9,122 nucleotides of DNA from positions 1-9,122 of the forward strand of contig CAJWFY010000054.1 in assembly GCA_913031655.1 (NCBI GenBank), given 5' to 3'. The stretch comes from an uncultured Flavobacteriaceae bacterium (lineage in GTDB: Bacteria; Bacteroidota; Bacteroidia; Flavobacteriales; Flavobacteriaceae). The notes below the pieces were generated by a model. That model was not told the DNA's origin and ran no database searches. It saw only the letters and a list, made by a program, of their open reading frames with translations. Of this stretch, positions 1-8,500 are shown in pieces. Made by a program: the position numbers and the translations under genes. Position 1 is the first letter of the stretch. Each line of letters begins with the position of its first letter.

Positions 1-2537
1 GCGCTATCTTCAAACCCTGAACTTTTTGGAGTTCCAGCATGTAAATAAGCTGCTTCTGCTTTTATTGAAACAGAAGAAATCGCATCTGAATTAATATTTG
101 GTAATTTATTAGCTAGTCTTGTTAAAAAAGGTACTTCAGCAGTAAACATTCCGTTGAACCCTATCATTGTATTATTCACTGGTTCTATACCATAATTAGC
201 TTTTTGACTAATAGAACGTTCACTTAAATTCATAAGTGATCCTCCAATAATAAAATTATCATTAAACTTATGCTCAACATTAAATCCTGAAAACCTTTTC
301 TTTTGCTGAGAAAAAAATGAATTACTTTCAGTTGAAATTTCTATTGGAATATTAGAATTTTTTAGGGCCTCGTCAAGTATTTGTACTCTCCCTGCTTGAT
401 AATTAACAGAATAATCTACTCCTTCTTGTAGTAACCTCCCGCCAGCTGTTACTTTTACTGATCCTCTAGGAACATTAAATTGACCTATAGCAATTCCTCC
501 TACATCTCCTGATGTTTTATATGAACCCTTTATTTGAAACTTATTTTTTTCTATTTTTTCTTCAGCTCCAGATTTTGACAAACTATATATTTCATTGTAA
601 ACGAATTTTTGTTGATTTAAGTTGTAAGAATTCAAGTCTCTATAATTCTCACTAGACGAATTATCTTTCTTTAACTTATTAAATAAATATTCTCCAAAAG
701 GTTCAACTGATGTAAAAATAATTAATCCATTATTTGAGTCAATAGTAATGTTGGGAACAAAGTCAAAAAATCCATCTCCCCCGTATTGAATATCATTATT
801 TCCGTTTAAATTATCTAAATTAAAGACAGATAATAATGTTTTACCATCAATTGAAGTTGGCCAAGTTAAGGGGTCTACAGCTTCAATATAATTTAAAGGT
901 GAAGGGTTTGAATAGAAAATATTTAGTTTAAAATCATCTTTATTTATTTGGAAAGAGCCAACAGAATAAATATTTTTCATCATTAAATTCCAAACAGGTT
1001 GATTGATGTTAGTCAAACTGCTTTTCAATAATTTAACTATTAAACTGTTGTTTGAAATCTGAGGTTGATTGTTTTGTTGGTCTAAACTTGTTGATTCCAC
1101 ACCATCGTTAGCAAACTCTCCAACCTGAAAAACTTCTCCTCCAACGGTGTATTGATAAGCCACTGCTAATATCTCATCATTATTTAGAGGTTGACTTAAA
1201 GAAATGTATCCTAATTTACCTTGTAGGTTATACTCATTAGTGTCTAATTTTCTAGCATTTTCTAAAACAGAATAATCGTTCCCCTCGCTTACTAAATTTG
1301 AAATAGGTCCAAAACCTTCTTTTACAGTCGAAATTTCTCTTATCGAAGAATTTAACAACCCGCTACCTATTGTTTCAGGATCTAATTTATTTACAGAATT
1401 ATCTGGATATACATTTAATCCAGGCTTAACAATGAAATTAGGATATAATTCGTCCAGTTTAGTTTTTTCAGGATTTGATTCTCCAAGATCTTGTAGGCCT
1501 AATACATTTCTTACATTTTGAGTTTGATTAATTCGATTTGTCACCCAAACTTCTATTCTAGTAATTTTGATTTGTGTATTTAAATATGGGTAAGTTTTAA
1601 TTGTTTTATCATACTTATCTCTAAAGTATTGACCTAAAAAGAAATGCCTGTTCTCATCGTAATCCAATGGAAATATTGAAAATTCTTCAAAGCTACCATC
1701 TCCCTTGGCTGTCACTGATTGAGACTGTGATCTTTGTTCTGATAAAACAGTGGTTACTTTTGTATTCCCAAATTTTAATTCAGTTTTAAAACCAAATAAA
1801 CTTTGAGCTCCAGAAATCAGCGAGCCACTCAAAGGCATACTTATATTTCCTAACTCTATTTTTTGAATAATATCATCTTCTGTTGGAGTATAATCTAATT
1901 TTAATAAATTTTGAAAATCAAATGTTGATTGAGTGTCGTAATTAGAACTAATAGTTAACCTCTCTCCTATTTTTCCATTCATACTTAAACTAATAGCTTG
2001 ATTAAAATCAAGACTAATGTTGCTTTGATTCCTAGAAGACAAAGAAGGGTTATCACTTTTTTGATATCTAGCTCCGATATCCATAGAAATAGACCCTTGA
2101 GGGGTTAATTCAATATTGTCGCCTCCAAAAATCGTTTCAAAAAAATTAGAATTGACATAAAGGTTAGGAAGTAAATTTTTAAGCTTAGAAGACTCTTCTG
2201 AATCTTCATCTTCAAGTAAGCTTATTTTTTCTTGAAAATATTTTTTAATATTATTTTCTTTTACAAGTTTTCTATATTGGTTTGGGGTTAATACCAGTGG
2301 AGTAATAACATCTATTTCACCTGCTTTAGTTGTATAGATATATCTATCTATTAAAGGATAGTAAGTATATTTTGATAAGAAAAATGATGGAGGGGTTAAT
2401 TTGAATTTTCCTAAGTAGACAGTATTCTCAATAGTATCTAATGTAATAACTTTTTGACCTAGTATATTATGACTATATAATATAACCAAGAAAAAAGATA
2501 AAATGAGTATTTTTCTTTTTAAAGGAAATCTTATCAA
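1..2537 (-). CDS. sprA: SprA, type IX secretion outer-membrane translocon (N-terminal 845 residues, 3' end outside window)
   Basis: SprA (Sov in Porphyromonas) is the giant outer-membrane beta-barrel through which type IX substrates leave the cell; in gliding flavobacteria it is needed to secrete surface adhesins. The frame is open from 2537 to the left edge with no stop. Family members have well over 2000 residues, so roughly a third is present. Seen: a basic start (MIRFPLKRK) and hydrophobic stretch to about residue 26 ending ILG-Q, a good signal peptide. Recognisable SprA blocks follow: AQSLFGFKTEL near 244, DENRHFFLGQYFRD near 294, RIEVWVTNR near 327, QYTVGGEVFQVGEF near 462 and VTAGGRLLQEGVDY near 696. 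The start is inferred as TTG at 2537, four bases after the ruvA stop: a stop lies in frame at 2555-2553 and the first in-frame ATG (2084, residue 152) would delete the signal peptide. No Shine-Dalgarno is seen. It probably shares the maeB-ruvA transcript. Confidence 0.95.
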   Translation of the reverse strand, partial: MIRFPLKRKILILSFFLVILYSHNILGQKVITLDTIENTVYLGKFKLTPPSFFLSKYTYYPLIDRYIYTTKAGEIDVITPLVLTPNQYRKLVKENNIKKYFQEKISLLEDEDSEESSKLKNLLPNLYVNSNFFETIFGGDNIELTPQGSISMDIGARYQKSDNPSLSSRNQSNISLDFNQAISLSMNGKIGERLTISSNYDTQSTFDFQNLLKLDYTPTEDDIIQKIELGNISMPLSGSLISGAQSLFGFKTELKFGNTKVTTVLSEQRSQSQSVTAKGDGSFEEFSIFPLDYDENRHFFLGQYFRDKYDKTIKTYPYLNTQIKITRIEVWVTNRINQTQNVRNVLGLQDLGESNPEKTKLDELYPNFIVKPGLNVYPDNSVNKLDPETIGSGLLNSSIREISTVKEGFGPISNLVSEGNDYSVLENARKLDTNEYNLQGKLGYISLSQPLNNDEILAVAYQYTVGGEVFQVGEFANDGVESTSLDQQNNQPQISNNSLIVKLLKSSLTNINQPVWNLMMKNIYSVGSFQINKDDFKLNIFYSNPSPLNYIEAVDPLTWPTSIDGKTLLSVFNLDNLNGNNDIQYGGDGFFDFVPNITIDSNNGLIIFTSVEPFGEYLFNKLKKDNSSSENYRDLNSYNLNQQKFVYNEIYSLSKSGAEEKIEKNKFQIKGSYKTSGDVGGIAIGQFNVPRGSVKVTAGGRLLQEGVDYSVNYQAGRVQILDEALKNSNIPIEISTESNSFFSQQKKRFSGFNVEHKFNDNFIIGGSLMNLSERSISQKANYGIEPVNNTMIGFNGMFTAEVPFLTRLANKLPNINSDAISSVSIKAEAAYLHAGTPKSSGFEDS

Positions 2538-2544
2538 TACTTTA
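2535..2544 (-). other. ruvA stop to sprA TTG start junction
   Basis: Read on the minus strand, the bases are TAA AGTA TTG: ruvA stop, four-base gap, proposed sprA start. The sprA frame is closed by an in-frame stop at 2555-2553, and no ATG or GTG occurs in it before the hydrophobic signal segment, so TTG is the only sensible start. No Shine-Dalgarno is present, so initiation probably depends on ribosomes finishing ruvA. Confidence 0.65.
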
Positions 2545-3123
2545 TAATTTATTTAGCGCACTTTTAATTAACTCCTCAACAGAAATTTCTGGTGAATTAT
2601 TTAGAAGTGTTTCTATAACTTTATTGGTATGCTTTCTACTATACCCTAACACTTCTAAAGCAGATAACGCTTCATCTTTATTTGTATTGCTGATATTTCC
2701 AATAAATTCATCAGTTTCTGAAATTGACCCTACTTTGTCTTTAAGTTCTATAATTACTCTTTGAGCGGTTTTAAGACCAATGCCTTTTACGGATTGTATA
2801 GTGGGAACATCTCCGCAAATTATAGCAGTCTGAATTTCTTTAGGATTTAAAGAAGACAACATAGTTCTAGCAGTACTCGCTCCAATACCTGAAACTGAAA
2901 TAAGCTGTCTAAATAAGTTTCTTTCTGTTTTTTCATAAAACCCAAATAAAGTGTTAGAATCTTCTTTTACCTGCAAATGGGTAAATAAAGTAATGTTTTC
3001 TGAGTCCGTTAATTTTGAAAAAGTATTTAACGAAATGTGTATCATGTATCCGACTCCATTGCAGTCTATCACAACTTCTGTTGGAGACTTTTCAACCATT
3101 CTACCTTTTAATTGTGTTATCAT
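2542..3123 (-). CDS. ruvA: Holliday junction branch migration protein RuvA
   Basis: RuvA binds four-way DNA junctions as a tetramer and loads the RuvB helicase, driving branch migration in recombination and repair in the cytoplasm. At 193 residues it has normal family length and all three domains. The OB-fold domain I spans about residues 1-64 (opens MITQLKGRMVE, with GVGYMIHIS). Domain II has two helix-hairpin-helix motifs, SVSGIGASTA near 76-85 and VKGIGLKTAQR at 112-122, that contact the DNA backbone. A polar Ser/Asn/Asp-rich linker (about 131-149) leads to domain III (about 150-193, EALSALEVLGYS), which contacts RuvB. Its ATG overlaps the maeB stop in an ATGA, and its TAA lies four bases before the sprA start, so it is very probably translated from a shared mRNA. 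RuvB and RuvC are not in the window. Nothing in the sequence suggests loss of function. Confidence 0.97.
   Translation of the reverse strand: MITQLKGRMVEKSPTEVVIDCNGVGYMIHISLNTFSKLTDSENITLFTHLQVKEDSNTLFGFYEKTERNLFRQLISVSGIGASTARTMLSSLNPKEIQTAIICGDVPTIQSVKGIGLKTAQRVIIELKDKVGSISETDEFIGNISNTNKDEALSALEVLGYSRKHTNKVIETLLNNSPEISVEELIKSALNKL
3120..3123 (-). other. maeB/ruvA start-stop overlap (ATGA)
   Basis: The TGA stop of maeB (3122-3120) and ATG start of ruvA (3123-3121) share bases in an ATGA. Such an overlap normally means one mRNA and coupled translation. Confidence 0.85.
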
Positions 3124-5399
3124 TTTTTGATTTTAGATTTTTTTTGAGCATCGACTACTGCCACGGCAGACATATTTACCATTTCTTCAACACTTGCCCC
3201 TAGTTGAATAATATGGACTGCTTTAGACATACCCATCATAATTGGACCAATTGACAAAGCGTTATCTAATTCTTTTATAACTTTATAACTTGTATTAGCA
3301 GAATCTAAATTTGGAAAAATAAGAGTATTTACATTTTTTCCAGACAATTTAGAAAAAGAAAAGTTTTTCTTAAACATTTCCTTGTTTAATGCAAAATCTG
3401 ATTGAACAGGCCCGTCAACTATCAGCTTAGGAAAGTTTCTGTGCAAATACCTTACGGCTTCATTTACTTTTAATGCCATGGGGTGATTCGAAGACCCAAA
3501 ATTAGAATAGGAAACCATAGCAAGATTGGGCTCTAATCCAAACATTTTTACTGTGTCAGATGTCATTTTAGCAATTATAGCTAAATCTTTTGCTGAAGGA
3601 TCAATATTAATTGAAGTATCTGATAAAAACAAAGGTCCTTTGCTTGTAATCATTAGGTTAGTAGTTGCTACTCTATTAACTCCAGAAGCTTTTTTAATTA
3701 CTTCAAACATCGGTTTGACTGTAACTGGGTAACTCCTAGAATATCCTGAGATTAAGGCGTCAGCATCTCCATTTTGTAACATCATAGCAGCATAAAGATT
3801 TCTCTCTTTCATTTTGTTGACTGCTCTAAACAATGTAACCCCTTTCCTTTTTCTTATTTCCCAATATTTCTTACCGTATTTTTCTCTGTTAGAAAGTTCT
3901 TCTTTAGATTTAGGATCAATTATTAAAACTTCTTGATCAAATTCAATTTCTTTTTTTAATTCTTCTATCACTTCTCTATTACCTAAAAGTATCGGATGCC
4001 CAATTCCTTCTTCCAAAACAATTTGAGCTGCTTTCAAAACATCTAAATGATCAGCTTCAGCATAAATAATTTTTTTTGGAGATTCTTTAGCGCGGTTAAT
4101 TAAAAATCTTACGATTTTTTTGTCGCTTCCCAGCCGATTATGTAATTCTTCTTGATATTTTTCCCAGCATTCTATTGGTTCTAAAGCGACTCCAGAATTT
4201 ATTGCTGCCTTAGCAACTTCAGGTGGAATTTTAGTTATTAACCTGGGGTCAAAAGGCTTGGGAATGATGTAATTTCTACCAAAAGTTAATTTAGTCTTGT
4301 CATAAGCAATGTTTACAAACTCCGGAACAGATTCCTTTGCTAATGCGGCTAAAGCTTTTACTGCAGCCATCTTCATTTCATCATTAATTTTAGTAGCCTT
4401 CACATCTAATGCTCCTCTAAAAATAAATGGAAACCCAAGTACATTATTCACTTGGTTTGGATGATCGGAGCGACCTGTAGCCATAATTATATCATCTCTA
4501 GTTTTCATAGCCAATGAATAATCTATTTCTGGATCAGGATTTGCCATAGCAAAAACTATAGGGTCTTTAGCCATACTAAGTAACATCTTTGGAGTTACCA
4601 TATTTGCTTTTGAAAGTCCAATAAAAACATCTGAACCATTCATGGCTTCTTCTAGCGTATTTATATTTAGAATAGTAGCAAATTCTTTCTTTTCAACTGA
4701 CAAATCAGCCCTATCTGATCTTATGACTCCCTTGCTATCAGTCATTATAATATTTTTTGGATTTAAACCAAAAGCTTTATACATTCTAGTACAAGAAATT
4801 GCTGCTGCTCCAGCTCCACAAACTACAATTTTCACATCTTCGATTTTTTTGTTGGTAATATCCAAAGCATTTAATAAAGCGGCAGATGAAATTATTGCAG
4901 TTCCATGTTGATCGTCGTGCATAACAGGAATATTTAACTCTTCCACAAGTCTTCTTTCAATTTCAAATGCTTCGGGAGCTTTTATATCTTCTAAGTTAAT
5001 CCCCCCAAAAGTTGGAGAAATATTCTTAACTGTTTCGATAAACTTTTCTGGATCTTTAGCGTCAATTTCAATATCAAATACATCTATTCCTGCAAAAATT
5101 TTAAAAAGAAGTGCTTTTCCCTCCATCACAGGCTTTGACGCTTCTGGACCAATATCTCCTAAACCAAGTACTGCAGTACCATTAGTAATAACCGCTACTA
5201 AATTTCCTTTAGATGTATATTTATAGATATTTTTTACATCTTTTTCTATTTCAATACAAGGATGAGCAACTCCTGGAGAATAGGCCAAAGACAAATCTCT
5301 TTGAGTACTGTAGCTAGTAGTTGGCACTACCTCTATTTTCCCTGGATTAGGCTTAGCATGATAAACTAATGCGTCCCTTCTATTATTTTTGTTTTTCAT
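3120..5399 (-). CDS. maeB: Malic enzyme with C-terminal phosphotransacetylase-like domain (probably NADP-dependent, MaeB type)
   Basis: Catalyses oxidative decarboxylation of malate to pyruvate and CO2 with reduction of NAD(P), feeding pyruvate and NADPH to biosynthesis. The 759 residues match the two-domain bacterial MaeB form. Malic enzyme part, about 1-425: Y40 in AYSPGVAHPC and K95 in MEGKALLFK are the expected catalytic pair; E137-D138 (NLEDI) and D162 (MHDDQHGTA) are expected metal ligands; GAGAAA at 195-200 is the dinucleotide-binding loop; AMANPDPEI at 284-292 is also a family motif. The C-terminal part, about 430-755, resembles phosphotransacetylase (SGYSRSYPVT, DGPVQSDFA, GPIMMGMSKAVHI). 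In characterised MaeB proteins this domain is regulatory, sensing acetyl-CoA, rather than a working transacetylase; the same is assumed here. NADP preference is inferred from the family. The ATG at 5399 follows an A/T-rich leader with no Shine-Dalgarno. It heads the maeB-ruvA-sprA unit and overlaps ruvA by four bases. Confidence 0.95.
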   Translation of the reverse strand: MKNKNNRRDALVYHAKPNPGKIEVVPTTSYSTQRDLSLAYSPGVAHPCIEIEKDVKNIYKYTSKGNLVAVITNGTAVLGLGDIGPEASKPVMEGKALLFKIFAGIDVFDIEIDAKDPEKFIETVKNISPTFGGINLEDIKAPEAFEIERRLVEELNIPVMHDDQHGTAIISSAALLNALDITNKKIEDVKIVVCGAGAAAISCTRMYKAFGLNPKNIIMTDSKGVIRSDRADLSVEKKEFATILNINTLEEAMNGSDVFIGLSKANMVTPKMLLSMAKDPIVFAMANPDPEIDYSLAMKTRDDIIMATGRSDHPNQVNNVLGFPFIFRGALDVKATKINDEMKMAAVKALAALAKESVPEFVNIAYDKTKLTFGRNYIIPKPFDPRLITKIPPEVAKAAINSGVALEPIECWEKYQEELHNRLGSDKKIVRFLINRAKESPKKIIYAEADHLDVLKAAQIVLEEGIGHPILLGNREVIEELKKEIEFDQEVLIIDPKSKEELSNREKYGKKYWEIRKRKGVTLFRAVNKMKERNLYAAMMLQNGDADALISGYSRSYPVTVKPMFEVIKKASGVNRVATTNLMITSKGPLFLSDTSINIDPSAKDLAIIAKMTSDTVKMFGLEPNLAMVSYSNFGSSNHPMALKVNEAVRYLHRNFPKLIVDGPVQSDFALNKEMFKKNFSFSKLSGKNVNTLIFPNLDSANTSYKVIKELDNALSIGPIMMGMSKAVHIIQLGASVEEMVNMSAVAVVDAQKKSKIKK

Positions 5400-5432
5400 T
5401 TTAAAAGAAATTATTTAATCTTTCTCAGATTA

Positions 5433-5469
5433 TAAATTTATAAAAAGCATTTTCAATAACATACAAAAA
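5433..5469 (-). promoter_or_regulatory. Candidate Bacteroidota promoter for maeB-ruvA-sprA
   Basis: On the minus strand, TTTTTG (5469-5464) lies 23 bases before TAAATTTA (5440-5433). The Bacteroidota consensus is a TTG-type -33 box, about 17-23 bases, then TAnnTTTG. The -7 box fits except for its last base, and the spacing is at the long end. It would give a 5' leader of about 25-30 bases before the maeB ATG at 5399. The region is very AT-rich and TAAATTTA is self-complementary, so chance or opposite-strand use cannot be excluded. Confidence 0.35.
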
Positions 5470-5533
5470 CTCTATTGTATTCTAATAATTACAATTTATA
5501 AAAAAGAGATTCTTTATTTAGTAATATATCGCT

Positions 5534-5541
5534 TAAATTTA
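5534..5541 (+). promoter_or_regulatory. Weak candidate -7 box for the surface-protein gene
   Basis: TAAATTTA here matches TAnnTTTG except at the last base and lies 16 bases before the proposed TTG start at 5558. No TTG-type -33 box is found at the right distance (the closest TTG, 5475-5477, is too far upstream), and the leader would be very short. Apart from this, 5400-5557 holds only AT-rich sequence, including a 12-base direct repeat (AATTTATAAAAA at 5435-5446 and 5493-5504) that may be chance. I see no small gene or terminator hairpin there. Confidence 0.2.
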
Positions 5542-5557
5542 CTTTTTTAAAATCCTT

Positions 5558-8500
5558 TTGAAAAAGTTATTCCTAATTATTGTTTTCTTTTTTTGTGCCT
5601 TCAATCTTAAAGCGCAATTAAGTAAAATTCATTATGTTCCACCAATTACTACTTTCGAAATTATTGGGAGTCAACAAGGTTCTAAAACAGGAGGAAGAGA
5701 ACCAGGAGATCAATGGATGTATATTTCAACACCCAGTTCATCATCCGTTGCCTATTCTGTTAGGGTTGGAGGAATAGCTGGAACAACTACCGATTCGGGA
5801 ACTATTTTCGCAAGTGGGACAGTAGATAATCAAAATCCTGTAATAATTTCTTTGGCTGAAGATCCAGAAGATGATGATGGCTGGTGGAGCAATATGGTTG
5901 TTAAATCTTCTGAAACTGAAAAAATACTAAGCAAAGGTTTTATTATTGAGTCCAGTTCAGAAACTTATGTTTCTGTCAGACTCAATGCCGTTGGCGGAAA
6001 TGGTGCGTATCATGCAGGGGCTTTGGTTAGTAAGGGACTTTCTGCTTTAGGTACTAGATTTAGAGCTGGAATGTTTAAAAACAGACAGAATAATCAGCTT
6101 GGATTTATTTCCGTAATGGCTACCGAAGATTTGACTAAAGTATCGTTTGATTTAAAAGAGGGTGTTTTAACTACGGCTCAATTAAATGACTATTCTATTG
6201 ACTTAAACAAGGGAGAAAGTTTTGTTATTTCAAATGATGAAAATGAGTATTCATTAATAGGGACTTTAGTTACATCTAACAAGCCTATTGTAATGAATTC
6301 TGGTTCTGCAACTGGGAGTTTTGCAGAAGATCAAGGAGGACAGGATTATGGTATCGATCAAATTGTGGGAGATAATTTAGTGGGATCTGAATACATATTT
6401 ATTAGAGGAAATGGAGAGGATGAATGGGAAAATGTATTACTAATAGCAGATCAAGACAATACAGAAATTTTAATAAACGGAGAGCCTTATGGTGACCCTC
6501 TTAATTCAGGTGACTACTTTATAGTTGAGGGAAATAATTTCAGCCCAAATGGAAACATGTATGTAAATACTGTTAATGAAGATCATAAATTATTTGCTTA
6601 TCAGGGGATTGGTAGTGTTTATGAATCTAACAATAACAATAGTAGAGCTGCAACTCAAGGCATGTTTTTTGTTCCACCATTAAATTGTTCTTCAAAAGGA
6701 GACGTTGATAATATCGCTAGCATAGATAAAGTAGGAAGCAAAGAGTTTGAGGGTGCTGTAAGTTTTGTTACTAAAAAAAACTCTACCATATCAATTAATG
6801 GAACTCCAATTGAAGATTTAAGTGATGTCAGCGGACCTTTAGATGTCGCTGGAAATATTGATTACGTAACCTATAAGGTTGAAGGTCTAAAAGGAGATAT
6901 TTCAGTTGAAGGTAATAACGAATTATATGTTGCCTATTTTAATTATAGTGGAGCTGCGACGACTGGAGGGTTCTACTCAGGGTTTGCTACACCTCCTGAA
7001 ATAGATTATGATGTAGAATTATCAACTCTTGGATCTTGTATAAAACAAGATGGAAAGTCTAATGTTATCCTTACTGCGACAAACATTGATAGCTTTGACA
7101 GCATTCAGTGGCTTGTTGAAAATGATCTAGGGTCTTTTGAACCAACTGGAGAAACCGGAGATACTTATACCCCAACACAAGCGGGTTCTTATAAGTTAAA
7201 AGGAATTTTACAATGCTCTAACCTTGACTTTATTTCGACTAAAGTAGTAATAAGTGTATGTCCTAGTGACTCAGATGAAGATGGAATAATTGATAATATT
7301 GACATTGATAGTGATAACGATGGTATAAGTGATTATGTAGAATCTTTAGGAAATGCTACAATAAATTTCACTGACTCAGCTAGCCCATCTATAAAATTTG
7401 AAATTGATGATTCAATCGATACTTTAATACTAGAAAACGGAGGGGTCACAACAAGTTTTCCTAAAAACATCAATACTTTCGAAGGAGTAGAAAATGGTCT
7501 ATTTAAAACTACTGTTTTAGCAGGAACTGACTTTAGTGTTAATTATAAGTTGAGTTTTAAAGAACTCCTAAATATTAAATTAACTGATAATCCAGATGAA
7601 GATGACGGAGACTACGGAGATATTTTTATTATTAAAGTTTTACCGATAACACAAAATATTACTTTATTAGATCCAAATGACAATATTTTAGTTGATACTG
7701 ATTTTGATGAAAATTTTGAAAGTGGAGTACTAAATCACACAGCAAATGAAATTATTTTCAAATTAAATACAACTGGAAGCACCACAATCGACTATCAATT
7801 TTTATCTACTAAAATTTCTGGAATATCGATTAGTCATAAAAGAAGCAATACTGCTTCAAATGGAATTTATAATGGAAAAATTACTATCGAAAATTACTCT
7901 ATTGATACCGATAAAGATGGTATAAACGATTCTTTAGATTTAGACAGTGACGGGGATGGCTGTAATGATGTTATTGAGGCTGGATTTGATGACCAGGATA
8001 ACGACGGTATCTTAGGAATTGGAACTCCATCGACTGCAAACAATGGAGTTGAAAATAATGGCGGTGTGACTGCTCATGATTACTCTGTTCTTCCATTAAA
8101 AGATGCCGATGGAAATTACTTTTTTCAAAAAGTTAACTCACCCGTTACAATTAATTCATTACCAGTTTCAACAACTGCTTGTCAGGTAGGAGTAAGCGCA
8201 AGTTTTAGTGTTGGAATAGACACTCTTGATGTTCCATCTTATGTATGGCAAATTTACAATATTGATTCTACTAATTTTGAACCCTGGGATGATCTAAGTG
8301 AATCGGATCCTTATTCTGGCACTGATACTGGAACATTAAATATCGATAATATCACAATCGATATGGATGGTAATAAATACAGAGTTTTAGTAAGATCTGA
8401 TCAATACTTTTGTTCTAGTTTAAGTGGAGAGGTTGTATTAACTGTCTTTCAAAATTTACCTGTTGCCAATACAGTAAACACTATAATTATATGTGATGAT

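Noticed and set aside
3015..3203. Plus-strand open frame of 62 codons
   Set aside because: It lies antisense across the maeB/ruvA junction, both well-recognised proteins, and has no family resemblance or start signal of its own.
3526..3732. Plus-strand open frame of 68 codons
   Set aside because: Antisense shadow of the phosphotransacetylase-like half of maeB.
3123..4109. Working phosphotransacetylase fused to malic enzyme as a novel bifunctional enzyme
   Set aside because: This two-domain form is the usual MaeB architecture, and in studied members the tail is regulatory.
4642..4911. Plus-strand open frame of 89 codons
   Set aside because: Antisense shadow of the maeB dinucleotide-binding domain; its hydrophobicity follows from the complementary codons.
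5558..5617. Lipoprotein signal (FFFC at residues 10-13)
   Set aside because: The residues before Cys13 do not form a lipobox and the Cys lies inside the hydrophobic core; cleavage after Ala19 fits better.
6773..6780. Run of eight A in the surface-protein gene as a possible phase-variation site
   Set aside because: Runs of eight A/T also occur in maeB (3138-3145 and 4070-4077), so they reflect base composition. The frame is intact here.
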